Positions 1 through 8,403 of a DNA stretch of 45,001 nt are shown here, piece by piece. Position numbers and translations under genes: made by a program. The notes beneath the pieces were generated by a model. That model was not told the DNA's origin. It made no database searches and saw only the letters and a program-made list of their open reading frames with translations. The stretch's first letter is position 1. Every line of letters starts with the position of its first letter. The DNA is taken from assembly GCA_938036435.1 (NCBI GenBank), contig CALHPU010000078.1:1-45001 (forward strand). The letters run 5' to 3'. Source of the DNA: an uncultured Pirellulaceae bacterium. GTDB lineage: Bacteria; Planctomycetota; Planctomycetia; Pirellulales; Pirellulaceae.

Positions 1-861
1 GTTGAATCCTACGAGGGTCAATCCAAAACGCTGTGCCAGATCGACGGCTAGGCTCGAGGGGGCTCCGACTGCGACCAGCATTGGAATTCGAGCGACTAAC
101 GCTTTTTGCACCAACTCAAAACTAGCGCGACCGCTAACCACCAGAATAGAATCGGCCATCGATCTGCCTGAGAGTCCATCTTGGACGACGTCGATCAATT
201 GTTTTCCGATTAGCTTGTCGACCGCATTGTGTCGGCCGACGTCCTCCTGAAGATCGATCAACTCGCCACTTCTGGAAAACAGCCCCGCCGCATGAAGCCC
301 TCCGGTGCTGCCGAAAATAGCTTGTTGCTGACGAAGCAACTCCGGTAATCGTTTGATCAGATTCGCCGCAACGGTGGCACCTGTCTTCACGATGGGAAAA
401 ACGTTCTGCGCCTCCAAGGCGTCCAGCGATGCCTTCCCGCATACGCCGCAGCTAGAGGTTGTATAAAAATGCCGCTGTAACTTGCTGATGTCAATCTCTA
501 GCGATGGGGATAGGTTGACACGTAGTTGGTTGCTGGATGATTCGCCATCGGTGACCGGACCGCAGAATTCAAAACTGTCGATGTCAGCACCAGACCCAAT
601 AATCCCCTCGCTCAACAAAAATCCTGCGGCCAGATCATGGTCGTTGCCCGGAGTTCGCATGGTAATCGACAGGCTTCGGTCGTTCCGCTTTGAAGTGGGG
701 CCAAAGACAATGCGGATTTCGAGCGGGCTCTCAACCGCGACTGAATCATTGATGCGAAGGACACCAAAGCAATCGTCCGGTGATTCGTTTGGAAACGTAT
801 AACGCACGATGGAGATCGTTTTCTCTCCAGAGTTGTCTGGTTGCTTGGGAAGATGGGTCAT
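1..861 (-). CDS. fdhD: FdhD-type sulfurtransferase for formate dehydrogenase, 3' end outside window
   Basis: Translation from the ATG at 861 gives an open frame to the window edge (287 codons), so the C-terminus is missing. FdhD passes sulfur from IscS to the molybdenum/tungsten cofactor of formate dehydrogenase. The family's cysteine motif is present as SSCGVCGK, with the two cysteines at about residues 138 and 141; FGSTGGLHAAGLF and EDVGRHNAVDKLIG are the other family hallmarks. The start ATG overlaps the TGA stop of the upstream MFS-spermidine synthase gene (ATGA), so the two are probably translationally coupled. No formate dehydrogenase gene is visible here; it could lie beyond the left edge. 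The assignment is firm; the start is chosen from the overlap and from conserved sequence beginning soon after it. Confidence 0.9.
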   Translation of the reverse strand, partial: MTHLPKQPDNSGEKTISIVRYTFPNESPDDCFGVLRINDSVAVESPLEIRIVFGPTSKRNDRSLSITMRTPGNDHDLAAGFLLSEGIIGSGADIDSFEFCGPVTDGESSSNQLRVNLSPSLEIDISKLQRHFYTTSSCGVCGKASLDALEAQNVFPIVKTGATVAANLIKRLPELLRQQQAIFGSTGGLHAAGLFSRSGELIDLQEDVGRHNAVDKLIGKQLIDVVQDGLSGRSMADSILVVSGRASFELVQKALVARIPMLVAVGAPSSLAVDLAQRFGLTLVGFN

Positions 862-3023
862 TTTTCCGTCGCTTTCTGTTTCTCTGCCGTGTGCCGTGTC
901 GCTTGTAGGTTTTCGAGATCGATTCTGGTAGACCAACGCGTGACACTTCCCAGTGATGCAAAATCGTCAGTCCATCTCACAAGCTTAGGCACCTCAATGT
1001 CGCTTTTAAGTTTCTGCATCCAGTCCGCTTGATCAAAGTCAGCGTTGCGGCTCAGGAGGATCCACGACGTTTTGTGTTTTCCGCCAGCCACGGAGTCTGC
1101 GCGAAAACATGTTGTAAGCTTAAGCTCTTGAGCGGCCGAATAAACGACCGGAGCGAGGTCGACGAAGCGATTTGTAATGTGAGCGACAATGATACCGTCG
1201 GGGGCAAGGTGTTTTAGGTACAGTTGAAAACACTCTATCGTTAATAAATGCTGTGGTATGGCATCGCTTGAAAAAGCATCCATGGCGATGATGTCGAATT
1301 GGCCCGATCCGGTTTGCTGTAGCTGTTGTTCCAGCAGTACCCGCCCGTCGCCAATCTTAACGGTTGCTTGGTTTTGGAATTGGTGCAAGTAGCTAAAATG
1401 CTCCAACGCGATCGTCTCGACTAACGGGTTTATCTCATAGAATGTGAAATGGTCATGCGGCTGGCACCAAGCCAGCATCGCGCCGATACCCATTCCAACG
1501 ACGGCAATTTTGGAACCTTGTCGATCGGCTCGATTGGATTCCTTAGGCTCCCGCATGCGTCTGGCGGCGATTCCAAATCCGCTAGACGGCCCGTAGTAGC
1601 CACTTGGACTCAGGGAATCAATCTCTTCAACCAATTGACCGCCGTGGTCAACGTTTCCGCTGATGAATTTTCTGTAGCCGTTGGTTTCTGATACACGCAC
1701 TAAACCGTACTCATTTCGGTCTCGGAATATTTCGTTGGGGCGAAACTCTGGGCTTAGCTGATACATCAAACTCGCCAACACCATCGCCGCGATTAAGACT
1801 GCTGAAGCCGAGTACACGTACTTAAATAGATTTGAGCTTGTTGCGCTGCCCAGTCTGGTCGGAGCAAGCCAAACGCTGGTGATCATTAGGCTGATCCCCA
1901 GCAAAAGTGACAGTTGAAATTCAAGGAAGCCATCGAACAGCACCGGAGCCAGTAGTGTCACGAAGACGCCTCCCGAAGCCCCGCCGATCGCAACGACCAG
2001 AAAGAAAAACGTAAGTTGATTGGGTGCTGGTTTCCAACGTTCTAGTTCGCCATGGCAAACCATCGCCATGAAAAAGCAAACACTCGCGAGGCCGGAGACC
2101 TGCAATACGATCGAAACGTAAATGTGGGCTTGAACGACAAAAACACTGCCGATGACAGAGAGAAACAGCAGCGGTCCAAAGAAGCGACGCCGATAGAATC
2201 TGGGGCGGTCAAAACATATCATGAATGACAAAAGATATAGACTCAGCGGTAGAACCCAAAGGAACGGCACTGACGCGATTTCTTGGCACATCAGGTTAGT
2301 CGTCGCCAACAGCAAGACCGAAGGACAAAAAGCCAATAGAAACCAGATCGAGATGGAACTAAGAGATGCCTTTTCTTTTCGAGAGGTCGCGGAGTCTTCA
2401 GCCGATTGAGAGTCAGCCCATTGATTAACGCCAAGGGTTGGGGAACCTGCCCACAAGCAGATGGCGGCGAATCCAATGAAAGCAAGCGACCACCAAAGCA
2501 TCTGCGTTCTGATTGGAATCAAAGGTTCAACCAAGAACGGGTATGAGGCTAGTGCCAGCAACGACCCAAAATTTGATAGCCCGTACAAACGGTAGGCCGA
2601 GGCAGATGGTTCAGATTCAACGCGCGTTTGATTTAGTGTGTGGTGCCACGCCTGCACCAGAGAACTGGTGGTGGACAGCGCGAAGTAAGGAAGTCCAATC
2701 GAGATTGCCAAAGTGGCAATAATCGACATCGTCAGATCGGTTCCCTGAATCACTTTGGCAGCGGCGGGTGATGCCAGTAATCCAATTGCGGCTATCGCGA
2801 GCACAACGGCGTGCAAAATGAATGCAGTTCTGGGGGACAAACTTCGGCGCAGAAAATGGCTATATCCGTATCCCAATACTAGAACGATCTGAAAAAACAT
2901 CATGCACGTAGTCCAAACCGCAGCCGTCCCTCCGTATGCAGGCAGGATTGACTTTGCAATCATCGGTTGGACCGAGAACAGGAGGATCGCGCTGATAAAA
3001 ATAGTGAAGTGGAGTCGCGACAT
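858..3023 (-). CDS. Membrane protein with MFS-like half and spermidine synthase-like domain
   Basis: This 721-residue protein has a hydrophobic N-terminal half with many membrane segments, beginning IFISAILLFSVQPMIAKSIL, followed by a soluble C-terminal methyltransferase-fold domain. In the latter, VVGMGIGAMLAW is the nucleotide-binding glycine loop, FYEINP ends the second strand with an acidic residue, and IGDGR and DIIAMDAFSSDAIP match the spermidine synthase (SpeE) fold. This fused MFS/spermidine synthase architecture is common in planctomycetes. True polyamine synthesis has not been shown from sequence, and the substrate is unknown. The gene overlaps fdhD by 4 bp downstream. A second protein of the same architecture lies at 8404-10860, but the sequences are clearly divergent. 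The family call is solid, the function open. Confidence 0.85.
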   Translation of the reverse strand: MSRLHFTIFISAILLFSVQPMIAKSILPAYGGTAAVWTTCMMFFQIVLVLGYGYSHFLRRSLSPRTAFILHAVVLAIAAIGLLASPAAAKVIQGTDLTMSIIATLAISIGLPYFALSTTSSLVQAWHHTLNQTRVESEPSASAYRLYGLSNFGSLLALASYPFLVEPLIPIRTQMLWWSLAFIGFAAICLWAGSPTLGVNQWADSQSAEDSATSRKEKASLSSISIWFLLAFCPSVLLLATTNLMCQEIASVPFLWVLPLSLYLLSFMICFDRPRFYRRRFFGPLLFLSVIGSVFVVQAHIYVSIVLQVSGLASVCFFMAMVCHGELERWKPAPNQLTFFFLVVAIGGASGGVFVTLLAPVLFDGFLEFQLSLLLGISLMITSVWLAPTRLGSATSSNLFKYVYSASAVLIAAMVLASLMYQLSPEFRPNEIFRDRNEYGLVRVSETNGYRKFISGNVDHGGQLVEEIDSLSPSGYYGPSSGFGIAARRMREPKESNRADRQGSKIAVVGMGIGAMLAWCQPHDHFTFYEINPLVETIALEHFSYLHQFQNQATVKIGDGRVLLEQQLQQTGSGQFDIIAMDAFSSDAIPQHLLTIECFQLYLKHLAPDGIIVAHITNRFVDLAPVVYSAAQELKLTTCFRADSVAGGKHKTSWILLSRNADFDQADWMQKLKSDIEVPKLVRWTDDFASLGSVTRWSTRIDLENLQATRHTAEKQKATEK

Positions 3024-3054
3024 CTAGACGGTCTTGGTTTGTTGGCGTGAAGCA

Positions 3055-3217
3055 CTAGTGCTTCTTCCAGTTTTGAGTTTCGGGTTGCCGGTTCGCTCTT
3101 AAAGCGTAACGGCGCAAGCCGTCCGGGCGAATACTAATTGATTTGGGATGGGGCCGAAGGGCTCGCGCTCTTTCGCTTTCATCGAAATCCTATTTCCAAA
3201 ACCGGACGAAGCACTTG
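3055..3217. repeat. MITE-like element, copy 1 (163 bp)
   Basis: A non-coding element between the divergent starts at 3023 and 3314. Its ends are imperfect inverted repeats: left CTAGTGCTTCTTCC, and right end reversed CAAGTGCTTCGTCC. The whole length aligns, reversed, with 30958-31122. The two copies share an identical 25-base core (3102-3126 here) containing the palindrome ACGGC-GCAA-GCCGT. No coding frame is evident. It resembles a non-autonomous miniature transposable or REP-type element; no transposase is in the window. Confidence 0.75.
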
Positions 3218-3313
3218 TTCATCAAGCAGGGACGCTTTCTACGAACTGAGAAAAGCTTATGATAGTCCACTTAATCGTATCGAAGTCTCCCGTGCCACGA
3301 AATTAGAACAGCT

Positions 3314-5044
3314 ATGGATAACGAAAAGATCGCGAAAGTACTCGGTCAACTTGCAGACCTTCTAGAATTTACCGGTGCCAATGCATTTAGGCTACGCGCC
3401 TACCGCAATGGTGCCCGGAAAATCAAGGAGCTGCCCGAATCGATCAGCAGTCTAGTCGATCAAAAATCCGATCTTGTGAAGCTCGATGGAATTGGAAAAA
3501 GCGTTGCGGAAAAATGTATTGAGCTTTGCGAGACGGGCAAGTTGAAACAGATGGATGAATTGTTGGAGGAAATTCCATCAACGGTGTTGGACCTGCTGAA
3601 CGTGCCCAAAATGGGGCCGAAGAAGGCGGCGGCAGTTTTTCATGAGTTGGGTGTGGAGAATTTGGAGCAGCTCAAGGCGGCATGTGAGGCGGGCGAGGTC
3701 AGTCAGTTGTCCGGTTTTGGAAAAAAGACCGAACAAGCGATCTTGGATGGGATCGCCATTGCGGTCGCTGCCAACGAGCGAATCCTTTGGTCAGCGGCGG
3801 ACAAGATTGTCACAAAGCTGCGGTCGCACATGCAGAACTGTACGGCAGTTGGGGGGCTGGAATTCGCCGGAAGCTACCGACGTGGTAAAGAGACCGTTGG
3901 CGATCTAGATATGTTGGCCACATCAACCGACGCCACCGCTGTGATGGACCACTTTGCCGAATTTGAAGACATTACTTCCACGATCGTGCGAGGTGATACA
4001 AAAATGTCCGTGCGTTTGGATGATGAGTTCCAAGTTGACTTGCGAGTGGTTCCCGAAGAATCGTTTGGGGCGGCACTCCAGTACTTCACCGGGTCGAAAG
4101 AGCACAATGTGCAAGTCCGTTCAAAGGCGAAACAGTTGGGGCTGAAGATTAACGAGTGGGGAGTCTACAAGATTGATGGTGAGACCGAGCAATGGGTGGC
4201 GGGCACAACAGAAGCCGACGTCTACAAGACTCTAAGCTTGCCGTGTTTTGAACCGGAGTTGCGAGAGTCGCGGCAGGAATTTGATTGGGCTGAGTTAGAT
4301 CAATTGCCGGATTTGATTACGGTCGAAGATATGCGTGGCGATTTACATATGCACACAACGGCTTCCGATGGTCGTGCCTCGATACGAGAGATGGCCGATG
4401 CCGCGCGGCAGCGAGGGCTAGAATACATTGCGATTACCGATCACTCCAAACGAGTCACTATGGCCAATGGACTCGACGGACAACGATTGCTGGCTCAATG
4501 GAAAGAGATCGATGCGATCAATGCGGCGGCCGAAGACGATTTTGTGATTCTCAAAGGGGTTGAGTGTGACATTCTTGAAAATGGAGACATGGATATCGAA
4601 GACGATGTGTTGCAGCACGCGGATTGGGTGATCGCGAGCGTGCATTACGGACAAAATCAGCCGCGTCAGCAGATTACTGACCGGATCGTCGGGGCGATTG
4701 CCAATCCCAACATTACGATGGTGGCCCACCCAACAGGGCGGTTGTTGAACAAGCGTGAGGCGTATGAACTTGATCTCAATGCCGTTTTCCAAGCGGCTGT
4801 TGAGCATGGGAAATTGCTGGAACTCAACGCAAATCCGATCCGGCTTGACCTCAAAGATACTTACCTCGCCGCCGCCAAGCGAAACGGTATTCCAATCGTT
4901 ATCAACACCGACTCGCACCGACCGGCGGGTTTCGCCGATATGCGTTTCGGTATTAAACAGGCTCGCCGTGCTGGATTGACTAAATCGGACGTTGCCAATA
5001 CGAAAAAAGTGAATCAGCTTTTGAAGTTGATTGGCAAGGCGTGA
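3314..5044 (+). CDS. polX: DNA polymerase/3'-5' exonuclease PolX
   Basis: This 576-residue protein has the standard bacterial PolX layout. Helix-hairpin-helix segments come first (LDGIGKSVAEK near residue 55, then VPKMGPKKAAAVF). The family X nucleotidyltransferase site follows, with GSYRRGKETVGDLD at about 186-199 giving the first two aspartates (D197, D199) and QVDLRVV the third. A C-terminal PHP domain starts with GDLHMHTTASDG at about 342 and continues with AITDHS, GVECDI, SVHYG, VAHPTGR and INTDSHR, the metal-binding positions of a PHP exonuclease. PolX fills short gaps in base excision repair. All catalytic residues appear present and the length is normal. It is divergent from the MFS-spermidine synthase gene, with the MITE-like element between them. 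The ribosome binding site is weak. Confidence 0.95.
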   Translation: MDNEKIAKVLGQLADLLEFTGANAFRLRAYRNGARKIKELPESISSLVDQKSDLVKLDGIGKSVAEKCIELCETGKLKQMDELLEEIPSTVLDLLNVPKMGPKKAAAVFHELGVENLEQLKAACEAGEVSQLSGFGKKTEQAILDGIAIAVAANERILWSAADKIVTKLRSHMQNCTAVGGLEFAGSYRRGKETVGDLDMLATSTDATAVMDHFAEFEDITSTIVRGDTKMSVRLDDEFQVDLRVVPEESFGAALQYFTGSKEHNVQVRSKAKQLGLKINEWGVYKIDGETEQWVAGTTEADVYKTLSLPCFEPELRESRQEFDWAELDQLPDLITVEDMRGDLHMHTTASDGRASIREMADAARQRGLEYIAITDHSKRVTMANGLDGQRLLAQWKEIDAINAAAEDDFVILKGVECDILENGDMDIEDDVLQHADWVIASVHYGQNQPRQQITDRIVGAIANPNITMVAHPTGRLLNKREAYELDLNAVFQAAVEHGKLLELNANPIRLDLKDTYLAAAKRNGIPIVINTDSHRPAGFADMRFGIKQARRAGLTKSDVANTKKVNQLLKLIGKA

Positions 5045-5138
5045 CTTTTGTGCCGTGTCGGCTTGTGCTGGCGAGCAATCACTGCCGCTTCGAGAATCTT
5101 TGGCATGCACCTTGGGCTGCCGAGTAGACTGCTTGTGG

Positions 5139-8102
5139 CTAACTGTTCATTTGATCTTGCTTGAGCTCGCTTACGTTGCCGTTGCCAAGATGTTTTGCTG
5201 GGCTAACACCGTTGCGTTTGCCGTGTTTGCTGCTTTCAATTCCGGCTGACGCGCGCAGTTTTCGAATTAGCTCGTTTTTGCGTTTGATCCGCATTTCAAA
5301 ATGAGCCTTTAAATCTAGAACGTATTTGCGAGCACGTTGTTCAACCAAGCTGTTGATTTGAGGCTGGCTTAACCCATTGTTGGTTGCTTCAGGACTTTTG
5401 TTGACCGCGTCGTTGTCAGAACGCTTCGCGTCTTGCAGTTTTTGTTTAAGTGATTCTGTTAGTTGAGCGTGATGGTCGAGGTCATTCCTCAGCGCTTTCG
5501 CTGCCTCAAAGTATTCGGTGGCAAGCGCCTTCATGCTCTTGTTCTTGCCTGTGAGTTCTTCGATCATCAATCTGTTTTTACGATAACGTTTCTTGTATTT
5601 CACCATCTTACTGGCAAGATCCTCGTAGTTCTCCCGATTAACATTGGCCGTTGACAAGTCGTCTTCAAGTTGACGCAGCCGTGATTCGCTCGCGGCAAGG
5701 TTTTTGACAACTTCTTCTCCCGACGCTTTCTCGGTTGTAAGCTGAGACCGCAGTTGCGCAACCTCTTGTTCCAGTTGGTCTACATGGGCTTGCAAGTCGG
5801 TCTTGAATTGATCCTCTTTGGATTCGTTGGCAGCAAGTGCCTTCTGTGCCTCTTGTAGATTTGCTTCAAGTTTGGCGGAAGCGATCAGTCGGGAGTTGAG
5901 TTCTTCCCCTAGGCGTGCCACTTCAGTTTGCAATGCCGTTTCGCGCTCTCCGTCACTGGCTTGAGTTTCACTTATCGATTGTTCTGCCTGTAACAAGTCA
6001 GCTTCGAGCTTGGTCGACGTAGTTTTGAGAGTGGCAAGTTCTTGCTCAAGCCGGTTTACCTCTCCTTCAAGCTCGAGTTGGCGCTTTTCCTTTGTCGCGC
6101 TGCTGGATTCTAAAGCTTCATTTGCATTTAGCAGATCGGCTTCGAGCTGCGACACCTTGGCGGTTCGAGCGGAGAGCTCCTGCTCCATCCGATCCATCTC
6201 GGCTTGAAGTTCTGCCTCGCGCTGTTCCACAGTCGTCTTACTAGCGTCAGCTGTTTCTTTTGCTTTCGCCAAATCGGATTCGAGCTGTGACACTTTGGCG
6301 GTTCGAGCGGAGAGCTCTTGCTCCATTTTCTCCAGTTCATCCTTGAGTACCGTCTCGCGCTGTTTTTCAGCCTCCTTGTTTGCGTTGATCACTTCTGTGG
6401 ACTTTACGAGATCCGCTTTGAGTTGCAGCGCGTCTGTCGTCTGGTTGGAAAGTTCTTCCTCTAATCGCTTAACTTCATTCGTTAGCTCGACTTCGCGTTG
6501 TTGCCCTGTGGATTTGATGGCTCCAATCGATTCTTCAGCCGATAGCAACTCGGACTTTAGTTTCGTTGAAGCAGTTGTCTGAGCGTCGAGCTGCTGTTGC
6601 AGACGCTCAACGGATAACTCTAATTCGGCACGGTGAGCTTGCTCCTTTTCGAACGACTCTACGCTTTGAGACAGTCTCAACTCAAATTCATCCAAGCACT
6701 TTAGAGATAGATTCTCTTTGGCCTCGAAAGCGGTATGTGTTTCGGTCGCATGGTCTTGCAACCGCTTCATTTCGACCTGAGCATTCTCCAGATCTGTCTG
6801 CAACTCTGTAACGCGCGCCTGAAGCTCGCCTGAAGCAACTTCGTACTGCGAACTGCTCGCTCGGAACGCTTCGTCGTGATTCAGCTTTAGTTCTTGCAAT
6901 GCAGTTTCATGATCGGCAACAATTTGAAGGTGCTCGACTTTCTCAAGGCGGGCTTCTTCGAGTGCCTTGTCTTGGTCGTCGATGCGTGCCTGAAGTTCTG
7001 CAACTTTTTGAAGAGTTTCTTCTAACTCTCCCTTCACTTGTTTGAGAGAAGAGGTTTCTGAATCAAGGTCTTCACGCAACCGTTGATTCGACAACTTGGC
7101 TTCTTCGGAGGCTTGAGAATTCTCAGCAGTCAGCTTTTCAAGGGCAGAAGCTAACTTGGCGTTTTCGTCGGCATTCCGTTTTTCGGCAGCTTCAACTTGA
7201 AGTAATTTCTCGTTCGCCTCTCGTAGATCGGACTCTGATTGGTTGGCCGTATCGAGCGCGTTCTCCAGCTCTCTTTTTGTATCAGCCAATTCCGTTTCAA
7301 GTTCGTCAATTTTTGGTTGGAGGGTCTCCGATGAATTGGCGACCAAGCTAAGACTTTCTTGCGTTTCCGCGAAGCTTTCCCGAGAGCTCGAAAGCTGATC
7401 CTCAAGCAAGGCAATTTTTTTCTCGGACTCAACGACCCTAGCTTTCAACTCTGTTGAATACTCTTCAGCCGCGACAAGTCTTTTCTTTGAGGCATCGAGT
7501 GCAGTAAGGAGATTAGATTCACGCATCGCGTTCAGCGAACGGGCGTCTGCATCCTCCGTCTTGGACTCATTGGGTTGACCGGTTGACTTGTTGGGATTGT
7601 CGCTTGCGATCTCACTTTCTAAATCGACTGCTGCGTTGCCCTCTTCAGCCGGTGTCTGGGGGGCAAGTTGAAACCCCTTTTTCGTGCGAGATTGGTCATC
7701 GGGGACATCCGTCCTTTGAGCTTCAAATTCGGCGTAAGACTGTGGGTGGGACGCAGTCAATGCTGGGAACTGTCCTGCACGTAGCGCTCTCCGGCCGCGG
7801 CGGGATTCGGACTTTCGAGACCTTCGGTGAAAAAGCGATGTGAATTTTTCAAGATTCCACAGCAATAGAATGACCAGCATCACGAAGATGGTCATAATCA
7901 ATAACAGCGTGTTGCCGCTGAAATCAGTGAAGAATCCCAAGTACGCAAAAGCGAGTGCGTCCGCCCCAACTGTCAACGAATCATTTGTGGTGCCGTTAAC
8001 CAATTCAGCGGATTCGTTAATGTCGACTAGGGAAGGAAGTTCGAACACAGGCAGGCCAAGTGGTGAGTAATAGATACAGGATTTGGGGTTTTCGTTTCTC
8101 AT
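5139..8102 (-). CDS. Membrane-anchored long coiled-coil protein with 46-residue repeats
   Basis: No known family is recognised. The 987-residue protein has a short N-terminal stretch, one clear membrane segment at about residues 64-83, then a basic patch (RRSRKSESRRGRRALR), which suggests the long C-terminal part is cytoplasmic. Most of residues 180-930 is Glu/Lys/Gln/Ala/Leu-rich coiled coil. Residues 515-790 are six consecutive 46-residue repeats (see the repeat entry). The C-terminus is basic. Similarity to SMC, myosin or TolA-type hits would be compositional. A role as a cell-envelope, cytoskeleton-like or spacer protein is only inference. It is divergent from the second MFS-spermidine synthase gene. 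Confidence 0.8.
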   Translation of the reverse strand: MRNENPKSCIYYSPLGLPVFELPSLVDINESAELVNGTTNDSLTVGADALAFAYLGFFTDFSGNTLLLIMTIFVMLVILLLWNLEKFTSLFHRRSRKSESRRGRRALRAGQFPALTASHPQSYAEFEAQRTDVPDDQSRTKKGFQLAPQTPAEEGNAAVDLESEIASDNPNKSTGQPNESKTEDADARSLNAMRESNLLTALDASKKRLVAAEEYSTELKARVVESEKKIALLEDQLSSSRESFAETQESLSLVANSSETLQPKIDELETELADTKRELENALDTANQSESDLREANEKLLQVEAAEKRNADENAKLASALEKLTAENSQASEEAKLSNQRLREDLDSETSSLKQVKGELEETLQKVAELQARIDDQDKALEEARLEKVEHLQIVADHETALQELKLNHDEAFRASSSQYEVASGELQARVTELQTDLENAQVEMKRLQDHATETHTAFEAKENLSLKCLDEFELRLSQSVESFEKEQAHRAELELSVERLQQQLDAQTTASTKLKSELLSAEESIGAIKSTGQQREVELTNEVKRLEEELSNQTTDALQLKADLVKSTEVINANKEAEKQRETVLKDELEKMEQELSARTAKVSQLESDLAKAKETADASKTTVEQREAELQAEMDRMEQELSARTAKVSQLEADLLNANEALESSSATKEKRQLELEGEVNRLEQELATLKTTSTKLEADLLQAEQSISETQASDGERETALQTEVARLGEELNSRLIASAKLEANLQEAQKALAANESKEDQFKTDLQAHVDQLEQEVAQLRSQLTTEKASGEEVVKNLAASESRLRQLEDDLSTANVNRENYEDLASKMVKYKKRYRKNRLMIEELTGKNKSMKALATEYFEAAKALRNDLDHHAQLTESLKQKLQDAKRSDNDAVNKSPEATNNGLSQPQINSLVEQRARKYVLDLKAHFEMRIKRKNELIRKLRASAGIESSKHGKRNGVSPAKHLGNGNVSELKQDQMNS
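5733..6560 (-). repeat. Six tandem 138-bp units encoding 46-residue coiled-coil repeats
   Basis: Within the coiled-coil gene, six back-to-back units of exactly 46 codons begin LKSELL, LKADLV, LESDLA, LEADLL, LEADLL and LEANLQ. Each carries a central Arg/Lys-Glu segment and an (M/L)EQELS-like segment near position 33. Units 2 and 3 share the stretch EQELSARTAKVSQLE exactly, and their DNA is nearly identical around 6150-6200 and 6288-6338, which points to recent duplication. 46 equals five heptads plus one hendecad, compatible with a continuous coiled coil. Confidence 0.85.
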
Positions 8103-8403
8103 CCCAGTGGCGTCTGCCAGTTATCTTAACCTGAACTTCATGTGAGTTCAATCAATTTCAAAAGCGATCTTCTGCTTTTTATGTCCCGTAACAGAAAAAA
8201 GAGAACAACGGTGTCTTTCCGCCTAGATGCTTGGGGAAGAACGCAACTAATTTTCTTTGCAGACTGTTATGTTTAAGTTTGGCTACCGCTAAAATCCAAG
8301 CTTCATGGAAGTTGATTTGTGCAGATTGATTTTGGGATTCAATGAGAAATTGTTTCAGAGAGCGAAGCAGCCGAGACGTGAATTTAGCACAGGGCTCGGG
8401 ACA
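8103..8403. other. Intergenic region between divergent genes
   Basis: About 300 bases separate the coiled-coil gene (minus) and the second MFS-spermidine synthase gene (plus). It must hold promoters for both, but no convincing -35/-10 pair, repeat or RNA gene was recognised. An in-frame start at 8305 would lengthen the plus-strand protein by 33 polar residues, but the conserved family sequence starts at 8404. Confidence 0.4.

Noticed and set aside
4418-5110. 230-codon minus-strand frame opposite polX
   Set aside because: Shadow of the polX PHP domain; the plus-strand protein carries all PolX motifs and the minus product has none.
5139-8102. SMC/chromosome-segregation ATPase
   Set aside because: No Walker A/B or hinge domain; the similarity is coiled-coil composition, and the protein has a membrane anchor.
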